Part shown: one piece after another, positions 55,219 to 61,526 of the stretch
How the letters are laid out: every line of letters begins with the position of its first letter
Numbering within the stretch: the stretch's first letter is position 1
Source: JBMNMS01 sp050953445
GTDB lineage: Bacteria; Bacillota; Clostridia; Peptostreptococcales; Anaerovoracaceae
Assembly (NCBI GenBank): GCA_050953445.1
Contig: JBMNMS010000001.1
Coordinates: forward strand, 558,001-622,000
Direction: 5' to 3'
DNA length: 64,000 nucleotides
Translations under genes and position numbers: made by a program
Notes under the pieces: model-generated
What the model saw: only the letters and a program-made list of their open reading frames with translations
The model's database searches: none
Told to the model about the DNA's origin: nothing

Positions 55219-55644
55219 GATGATGTTAAGAAAAGGTGTAAAATCGCTGTCCTGTTGATTGGCGCTGTCCACATTGTTATTGATGGCTATAAAGCGGATG
55301 TCAGAGCCGGGGAAAAGAACTTCGGTGTAATAGCCGACTTTAAGATAATCTCTGCCAAGCCTACTCATGTCCTTTACAATGACGGTACTGATATTGCCTT
55401 CTTCCACTTGAGATAATAGCCTCTGCCAATCCGGGCGGTCGAAGTTCGTACCGCTATAGCCATCGTCCACAAAGAATTCTGTGCTTGCAAAGCCGTTATC
55501 GTCTGCGTACTTTTGTAAAATGGCTTTCTGGTTTTTGATGCTGTTGGAATCACCTTGCAGCTCATCATCACGAGAGAGCCTGCAGTATAAAGCTGTGATT
55601 CTATTCTTGTTCTTCACAGTAGTATTTGACTGTCTTTTATTCAT
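55214..55644 (-). pseudogene. Outer large serine recombinase (TnpX-like), N-terminal fragment
   Basis: This fragment carries the catalytic domain: ITALYCRLSRDDELQGDSNS with the nucleophile serine, FFVDDGYSGTNFDRPDW and VKDMSRLGRDYLKVGYYTE. After FTPFLNIIN the frame enters inner-element sequence and stops at 55168 after a short unrelated tail (DIYYISTVNFCRYYQ). ATG 55644 has AAAGGAGGAAAAT upstream. A catalytic-domain-only product may be made but would lack the DNA-binding domains. The rest of the gene is at 41745-42989. Confidence 0.93.
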
Positions 55645-55720
55645 ATTTTCCTCCTTTCCGACAGTCTTCAAGCGGTACTCTATATTCCCGTACTACTGTG
55701 AAGAAGTCAAGGTATTTAGG

Positions 55721-55882
55721 CTATGAAGCCTTCTTTATTTCAAGGCTTTTAGTGTCATTAAGTATCATGCGTTTCAGCTTGTCAAAAGCAGTTTCTTTGG
55801 CAGTGCTGCTGACTGCCGTTTCTATAATGTAGAGCGTGTCACCGATTTGTTTTTCGGTAGTGATTACAGTCCTTTCATCCAT
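55721..55882 (-). CDS. TnpW-like small transposon protein
   Basis: A 53-residue protein (MDERTVITTEKQIGDTLYII then SSTAKETAFDKLKRMILND) resembling the TnpW family of Tn4451-like elements. ATG 55882 has AAAGGAGGAATTACT upstream; the longer open frame to 56032 has no such site. It lies just before the outer recombinase on the same strand, as in that family. Its function is unknown. Confidence 0.75.
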   Translation of the reverse strand: MDERTVITTEKQIGDTLYIIETAVSSTAKETAFDKLKRMILNDTKSLEIKKAS

Positions 55883-55979
55883 AGTAATTCCTCCTTTCCA
55901 TAGTAAAATAATGAATAGTTGCTTTCTCTTATACCGGTGGGGGTGGTCAAATCTCCACAGCTTTTTAAAGAGGACAGCG

Positions 55980-56085
55980 GCGTGGGGCTTCGCGTAAAAA
56001 AACGCGAATTCAAACGGGGGTATAGCCCCCAACGGGGTGGTGAAAGTGCCTGTATATGCTTTACAGACACTTCCACCGCTTATTG
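55980..56085 (-). terminator. Stacked hairpins after the capsid gene
   Basis: Three hairpins follow the capsid stop on minus: one near AAGTGTCTGTA/TACAGGCACTT, one of GGGGGC/GCCCCC and a perfect TTCGCGT/ACGCGAA with a T6 loop. They probably reduce read-through to tnpW and the recombinase. Confidence 0.6.
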
Positions 56086-56090
56086 TCCTC

Positions 56091-57029
56091 TTAATCTGTA
56101 ATCTTTAGGACTTTCACTGCTTCCGGACGAACAAGTCTTCCATCAAGGAACTCGTAGGCCAGATATCCAAGCTGGTCTACTGCTGCGAACTTTTCTGATA
56201 AAGTGCGTAATTCAATAGGACTTCTGCCGACAACCCAGTAATAACTGAAATCGCCAAAGGCAATCGGTTTATTGCCTGTTTCAGCACTTGGCATGAACTC
56301 AGATATAATAACTTTTTTACCAAGAATGGTATCATCGCTGTCACGCCAGAGATAGTTCCCGGCATCGTCTTTAAGTGTTCGTAGCGTTAGGGCAGTTTCA
56401 TCGTTCATCAACCATACGGCCTTTTTGCGATATTCAGGCTTTACAGAGAAGTATAAAGCGATAACCTTGTCATAGGTAGCATCAGTAGCAGTAGTGCCTA
56501 CATCTGCTCCACCGGTAGCGTTTAGAATCCCAGTGGGCATTTTACTTCCGTTACCGTTAATAAAGGCATTGTCCTCGGCTTTTGCAAAGTTTTTAGCAAA
56601 GCGGTTAATAAGGTAATTTTCAATATCGAAACTTGCATCGTGTATAAAGGCTGTATCCATTTTTACAAAAGCAGCTAACTTCTTGCTATCAATGATATTG
56701 ATAGTAAAATCTTCAATGCCGTCATAGATAGGGATAGCCTCATTTTCTGCTACCCACTGGGCAAGGTCAGAACTGTCCTTTGCGAAAATGCGGGAGCCAG
56801 AGTCGTACGCATTAATTACGGTACCAATATTTCTAAACAGACTTTCTTTTCCAAGGGCAGCCATATACTTCTTGTGTGCGGTATTTGGCATAGTATAAAG
56901 ACTGGTTCCCATGTTGCGGCCTTTTTTGAGATGCTCATAGCTGTTATCATTGCCACGCATGGCATTCCAGAAGTGCTTGTCATATTCCGGCGAGCCGGTA
57001 TAAGGTAATTTTTCCATGTAATTAGTCAT
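56091..57029 (-). CDS. HK97-type phage major capsid protein
   Basis: The 312-residue protein has the HK97-fold major capsid pattern: N-arm then GTSLYTMPNTAHKKYMAALG, LAQWVAENEAIPIYDGIEDF, MDTAFIHDASFDIENYLINR, AKAEDNAFINGNGSKMPTGI and the late VVGRSPIELRTLSEKFA. There is no obvious delta/scaffold domain or protease partner. It is the only structural phage gene in the outer element. The ATG follows AGGAGGAAAAATT. Alternatives would be an encapsulin-like shell, which this resembles less. Confidence 0.85.
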   Translation of the reverse strand: MTNYMEKLPYTGSPEYDKHFWNAMRGNDNSYEHLKKGRNMGTSLYTMPNTAHKKYMAALGKESLFRNIGTVINAYDSGSRIFAKDSSDLAQWVAENEAIPIYDGIEDFTINIIDSKKLAAFVKMDTAFIHDASFDIENYLINRFAKNFAKAEDNAFINGNGSKMPTGILNATGGADVGTTATDATYDKVIALYFSVKPEYRKKAVWLMNDETALTLRTLKDDAGNYLWRDSDDTILGKKVIISEFMPSAETGNKPIAFGDFSYYWVVGRSPIELRTLSEKFAAVDQLGYLAYEFLDGRLVRPEAVKVLKITD

Positions 57030-57041
57030 TAATTTTTCCTC

Positions 57042-57353
57042 CTATCTTTTATCGCAGATTGGGCATTTGTATAAACCCAACTCTGTATAGCTAAGTTGTC
57101 TGCCGATTTGCTTTAACTTGTTAGATTTGCATTTTGGGCAGAAAATGTCATAGGCAAGAGCCATTTCTATGGTGTGGTCTTTGCTTGCGTGAAGACGATA
57201 GTATTTGTGCATATTCCCCTGATCGTCTTTTTCAAGGAGATCCGATAAATATAAGTCACACGTTTCCCTTAAATATTCCTCAGTGTAGTACGAATGTTGG
57301 GCGTGAAAGAGTGTTCCTTCCTTGTTCAATTTTACAAGTGGAAAGTTTGCCAT
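57042..57353 (-). CDS. Zinc-ribbon-type small protein
   Basis: A 103-residue protein with two CPxC pairs, IFCPKCKSNK and YKCPICDKR, which should bind one zinc. It starts behind AGGAGGAATTTAAA and ends 12 bases before the capsid gene, so it is co-transcribed with it. Function unknown. Confidence 0.75.
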   Translation of the reverse strand: MANFPLVKLNKEGTLFHAQHSYYTEEYLRETCDLYLSDLLEKDDQGNMHKYYRLHASKDHTIEMALAYDIFCPKCKSNKLKQIGRQLSYTELGLYKCPICDKR

Positions 57354-57392
57354 TTTAAATTCCTCCTAAAATTAATTTTGATATTTGAGTTT

Positions 57393-57608
57393 TCATACTG
57401 CCTTTCCGGAAGGATAGGTGTATCCAAAGTTCCGGCAGTATTCTCGCAGGTCAGCGTAATCATTAACATGGACATGGGAGTGTCCGTTGGCGATGGTGTA
57501 GCGAATTCCCTTGGTTACAGTCACAGGGTTTCCAGAACTGCTACGAAGATGGATTTTACCCTTAATGCTGTTGTGGTTTTTGCCATAGATTAGGTCAATC
57601 AGATTCAT
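57393..57608 (-). CDS. Small hypothetical protein
   Basis: A 71-residue protein (MNLIDLIYGKNHNSIKGKIH then NGHSHVHVNDYADLREYCRN) with several histidines. ATG 57608 has AAAGGAGG 8 bases upstream. It overlaps the preceding gene by 14 bases and belongs to the capsid operon. No family recognised. Confidence 0.65.
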   Translation of the reverse strand: MNLIDLIYGKNHNSIKGKIHLRSSSGNPVTVTKGIRYTIANGHSHVHVNDYADLREYCRNFGYTYPSGKAV

Positions 57609-57882
57609 GTGCATTTCCTCCTTTCCTAAAAATGTAGCTGCGCAGTTTGCAGAAGTTTGTAGCTTCTTTGAATGAACGGAAGTAGAACTCAGATGCTCCA
57701 TCTAAGACTTTCCGCCTAGCAGGCTCAGCACTTTTGCTAACGAAAAGCATGACCGGCTTCTTATCCTTGCGGTGATAGAGTGAGATACAACTATATAGAG
57801 CATCACTAAAATCCGCTGGCTTGCTCTGTTTTGTAATATCGCTCCCGGCATCCATCATGCCGGTGATTCTAAATTGCTTCAT
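57595..57882 (-). CDS. Small hypothetical protein
   Basis: A 95-residue protein (MKQFRITGMMDAGSDITKQS; LYHRKDKKPVMLFVSKSAEP) of unknown family. ATG 57882 follows AGGAGGAAAAG. It lies between the primase-helicase and the capsid operon genes. Confidence 0.65.
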   Translation of the reverse strand: MKQFRITGMMDAGSDITKQSKPADFSDALYSCISLYHRKDKKPVMLFVSKSAEPARRKVLDGASEFYFRSFKEATNFCKLRSYIFRKGGNAHESD

Positions 57883-58049
57883 CTTCTTTTCCTCCTATAG
57901 TTTTTTGCTTGGGGTTTATTAGCACATAGGCACCACCACCTTTCATGTTCACAGTGGGGGCAGTCTGTGGCAGGTAATATATATAACTCTCTATAGAGGT
58001 ATGGATTATTGAATTAACCATATTTACTTGCCACACCTTGCCCCTGTGT

Positions 58050-60359
58050 TTATCTTAAGAATTCAGATATCAGCTTGTAGCCGATAACCACTGTGGTTTT
58101 CTCGCCACCGAAGCATGGCCGCTTTCGTCTGACCTCGGCAACGGTAGCAAGGCTTTGCTTGAAATTCTTCATGCTTTCCGGGTATTGACCGTTTTCACTG
58201 CACCAGCATCTGTATCTTTCGTATACAGCGGAAGTCCGCTCTTCGGCAGCACCGTCCTCTTCCATACAGTCCTCAAGAAAAAGCTGGATTTTATCGCTGT
58301 CATGGTGATACTGGGAAGTGGCGTTTTTGACTGATAACGGTAATGCAAGTCCTTCTGTGCTTAGCATCCGATAGCCATCAAGGAGCCAGTTGAGGATAGC
58401 TGATTGTGCTTCAGGTCTTGCAAATTCTTCCTTCAGGGTTTTGTCCTGCTCAGACTCCTCAAAGTGTCGCTCAAAGGGAACGATGATAATGCGTCCACTG
58501 GTGAAAATGGTCATATCGTTAATAACCGGCAGATAGTTCGTGTTGATATAAAGTTTGAACTGAGGTTTGAAATCAAAGCTGTTCTCATGCAGGAACCTTG
58601 CGTTTATGGTGTCGTTGCCTGTCATGCTCTTTACCTGAGCGGAATTGAGTACTAAGCCTTTGCCCGGCTCGGGGATATTCACAAAGCGTACTCCGGCAAG
58701 CCTTGCAATATCCTCGCTTGGCTGTGAGCTGTTTGTGCTGTTTTTCATAGCGATTGTTTCAGGCTTTGCCGAGCAGCCATAGCTGCCGAATACTTTGAGA
58801 ACACTCTCGCATAAGGTTCCTTTGCCATTACGGGTACTGGCACCGTAGAGAATGGTCATACATTCATGGCGAGTATCTCCCGTTAGGCCGTAGCCGAGGA
58901 TTTTCTGTAGAAACTTGGCTCTATCGGTATCATCGCTTGTAATTTCATTAATAAATGAATCCCAACGCTGACAGCGCACTTTCGGGTCAAATTTTACAGA
59001 CGTTATTTTCGTCAGCTTGTCCTCGCTGGAATGCTCAGAAAAAGTGCCTGTGTCCATATGCAAGGTGCCGTTTTTGCAGTTGAACGCATAAGGATCAGCA
59101 TCGAACTCTCTGATAGATATGGGATGGTGAACCTGTGCATCCTTGAGGATATTCACTCGGTAGCTGTGTGACTGCCATTTTTTGATATGGTCGATGTAGC
59201 CTTTGCGCTTATGCTCGTCCTTGATATTCAAAGCGTACATATATAGAAGGTCTGCCAAGTCCATACAGCGTTTCATGGCCTTTAAGTTTCCTACATCGGA
59301 TTTCCAGATGCCCTCCTCATAGCAGAACCACATCCTGCGTTCCGGCACATAGCGGAGGGAGTTTTTATTAAAGTCAGCAAATAATCTGCCTGCGCCGATA
59401 TCAGTCCAGGGGTATTGGCTTGATTTCTCTAGTTCCATGGCTTCAAGTCTTGGCATCTGTTCATCAAAATCCTCGATGGCGCTGTTTCGTAGGATGGGTT
59501 TATAGAAATTTGTCATGCCGCTAACTGCGTTTTGAATGGTGATGCTGCCATAGGTATTGCCTCCCCGGCGGCTATTCCACTTATCCCTCATCAAGCCAGA
59601 CTGGCGAAACAGTCTGTCTATCTGTTCATAACTACCATTACAATAGAAAGCAAGGATGGAGCAGAGCGCCTGATCTGCTTCGCTCTGTGAGGGATAGCCT
59701 GTAATATCTCCTTCCCACAGTCTTTTGAACTTTTCACTGTTCTTTGCATTTAAAGCCTTATCCAGTACGCTCTCATCGGATAGGTAGCTTTCACGCTCCA
59801 CCATTTCAGCAGATGCTTTTGGGGTAGCACGTTTCATATGGGTATCGAGCAGCCATTCCAAACCATCAGTGCACTCAACAACATCACCGCTCTGGTAGAC
59901 ATTGCCAGTGAGTGTTACAAAGCGATTGGTGACATTCGGAACATAGACCTCAACATTTCCGCGCTTGATATAGTAAATATCTGAATCATATGTGTAACCA
60001 TCCGGGGTTAAGCATAGAATACGCAAGCCTGTACCACTTGGACTGGTTTCGATATATGCCTTCGGGAACATCTGCACAATGGCAAGTGCCCAAGGCAGAA
60101 CTTCACCGTCTTTTACACAATGGTCAAGGTCGATGCCGATAATCCGGTTTGATACACGGATGCCGATGCCGCTGTAATCTTTAGATGCTACAACAGCAGT
60201 AGTAAAATCAGTAAAGGTTGCAGGTTTAGATACGCTGGCCCTTCTTCCTGTCCTTGGGTTATATGGAACCTTGGTTTGCTTGTTCTTTACAGTTTCATAT
60301 CGCCAGCAGCAGAATTCGGCATTATCTTTGGCATAGTCTGGAATGTTGTCAAAATTCAT
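58050..60359 (-). CDS. Primase-polymerase/SF3 helicase replication protein
   Basis: A 769-residue protein. The N-terminal prim-pol-type domain (residues 1-170) has AEFCCWRYETVKNKQTKVPY, the acidic motif IGIDLDHCVKDGE and SGTGLRIL, like NrS-1-type phage polymerases. The middle is a D5-N/DUF-like linker, and the C-terminal part is an SF3 (P4 alpha-like) helicase with Walker A YGASTRNGKGTLCES and a Walker B-like region with VRFVNIPEPGKGL. Such proteins initiate replication in phages, satellites and plasmids. ATG 60359 follows AAGGAGGAATAGCTAA. It is the first gene of the outer element's minus operon. Confidence 0.9.
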   Translation of the reverse strand: MNFDNIPDYAKDNAEFCCWRYETVKNKQTKVPYNPRTGRRASVSKPATFTDFTTAVVASKDYSGIGIRVSNRIIGIDLDHCVKDGEVLPWALAIVQMFPKAYIETSPSGTGLRILCLTPDGYTYDSDIYYIKRGNVEVYVPNVTNRFVTLTGNVYQSGDVVECTDGLEWLLDTHMKRATPKASAEMVERESYLSDESVLDKALNAKNSEKFKRLWEGDITGYPSQSEADQALCSILAFYCNGSYEQIDRLFRQSGLMRDKWNSRRGGNTYGSITIQNAVSGMTNFYKPILRNSAIEDFDEQMPRLEAMELEKSSQYPWTDIGAGRLFADFNKNSLRYVPERRMWFCYEEGIWKSDVGNLKAMKRCMDLADLLYMYALNIKDEHKRKGYIDHIKKWQSHSYRVNILKDAQVHHPISIREFDADPYAFNCKNGTLHMDTGTFSEHSSEDKLTKITSVKFDPKVRCQRWDSFINEITSDDTDRAKFLQKILGYGLTGDTRHECMTILYGASTRNGKGTLCESVLKVFGSYGCSAKPETIAMKNSTNSSQPSEDIARLAGVRFVNIPEPGKGLVLNSAQVKSMTGNDTINARFLHENSFDFKPQFKLYINTNYLPVINDMTIFTSGRIIIVPFERHFEESEQDKTLKEEFARPEAQSAILNWLLDGYRMLSTEGLALPLSVKNATSQYHHDSDKIQLFLEDCMEEDGAAEERTSAVYERYRCWCSENGQYPESMKNFKQSLATVAEVRRKRPCFGGEKTTVVIGYKLISEFLR

Positions 60360-60878
60360 TTAGCTATTCCTCCTTAAGGTTTTCTGCCGCTCCGCTAATC
60401 AAAGGACAGATGATATTTTGTAGGGAGGTATTTATCCCTCTACTTATAGCCGAAATATTTAACCCCCTCTAATACTCCCAGGACAGTTAATGGTTAAATG
60501 AACGAATTTTATAGGCAAAATATTTTCTGCTATATCTGGTAGCCTTGGGGAAAGAGCAAATCTGACGATTTGACAAAATCTTTTTCTCATGTGTGAAAAG
60601 GCTTTCAAAACAGATATCTCAAATAAAAAGAATGTTAAATCCTCAGAACTGAAGTTTTGAGGATTTAACATTCTTACAATGCTTGTTGCGAATATTTTGT
60701 GAGACATTCAAGCGGCCAACTATATTGTTATTGTTGGGATTACCAAGCCAAGAGCAATTGAAGAAACAGACGAGCCAGCTATACTCGGAAGAAAGCCGCT
60801 TAAGCTGAGAACAAAGAATAAACCTCGCTACTAACACCAATCTTGGATTCAGTAACAAGGTCTATTTGTTTGAGCTGA
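60360..60878. other. Gene-poor region upstream of the primase-helicase
   Basis: About 520 bases without a convincing gene. It contains a long hairpin at 60628-60675 and the control region of the replication gene. A plus-strand frame around 60705-60840 (GITKPRAIEETDEPAILGRK, ending at TAA) looks protein-like but has no start codon and an upstream stop, so it may be a decayed gene end. Confidence 0.5.
60628..60675 (-). terminator. Long perfect hairpin with T run on minus
   Basis: AAGAATGTTAAATCCTCA and TGAGGATTTAACATTCTT form an 18-bp perfect stem with a 12-base loop. On minus the next bases are TTTTTATTT, so it should terminate transcription from the small gene at 60996-61154. Confidence 0.75.
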
Positions 60879-61154
60879 TTATTTGAGGTTTTCCTTGATA
60901 AAAGCAATATCTTCTTCGGACAGCACTGTGATTACTTTCAAGTGGCTGAAATGCTCCTGCAATTGCTTTTCTAATTCTTCTTTACAGTTATATGATCAAC
61001 TGATTTTTATACGGTTACTATCTGCGTCCTTGCAATAGGCTGCGAAGATGGTCTTGTTCAATTGTCTGCAGAACTCCTCATAACCTAAATGCCCGGCATC
61101 TTTCATAGATTTGCTTGCATTCTGCAATTTTTCCCGTGTCCAGTTTTTACTCAT
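60879..61154 (-). pseudogene. Small gene interrupted by an in-frame TGA
   Basis: From ATG 61154 (with GGAGGTGCCGC upstream) the frame reads MSKNWTREKLQNASKSMKDA and GHLGYEEFCRQLNKTIFAAY, then meets TGA at 60998-60996. In the same frame it continues with SYNCKEELEKQLQEHFSHLK and VITVLSEEDIAFIKENLK to TAA at 60879. The continued frame suggests one inactivated gene of about 91 codons, though two separate small genes are possible. No family recognised. Confidence 0.55.
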
Positions 61155-61283
61155 GCGGCACCTCCTTCATTACATATATTGCTCTGGGAAAGGATAATAG
61201 CAAGCAAACTATCATTTAGGATATTAGTTAATATTGCTACTTGCTATAGCAAGTGATATAATAAGAAAAAGGAGGTATGCACT

Positions 61284-61511
61284 ATGACCTTTGATGAAAT
61301 CCTAAAAAGTATCCGTAATGAACTAAATATAACGCAGGAACAACTTGCTCGTGACTTGAACGTCAGCTTTTCTACCTTAAATCGTTGGGAGAATGGCCAC
61401 AACACACCAAGCAGGCTTGCAAGAATGAGGCTTTTTGAATACTGCACTAAGAAAAGCATTTCTGCAGAGATTATCTCTGAACTGGAATGCACCGGAAATT
61501 CTATGAAAGAA
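61284..61511 (+). CDS. Small XRE-type helix-turn-helix regulator
   Basis: A 76-residue protein with an N-terminal XRE/Cro-type helix-turn-helix (residues 3-57, DEILKSIRNELNITQEQLARDL in parts and SFSTLNRWENGHNTPS). It has AAAGGAGGTATGCACT upstream. It lies 16 bases before the restriction gene on the same strand and may be its control protein or a repressor of the element. Confidence 0.85.
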
Positions 61512-61526
61512 TAGGAGCAATGAAAT

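Noticed and set aside
55721..56032. A 103-residue protein extending the TnpW-like gene upstream
   Set aside because: The extra 50 residues span stacked terminator hairpins, and the ATG at 55882 has an ideal ribosome-binding site.
56091..57029. Encapsulin nanocompartment
   Set aside because: The motifs fit phage HK97 capsid proteins better, and no cargo enzyme with a targeting peptide is adjacent.
60643..60858. Minus-strand 71-codon frame
   Set aside because: No ribosome-binding site and improbable composition; it crosses the long hairpin.
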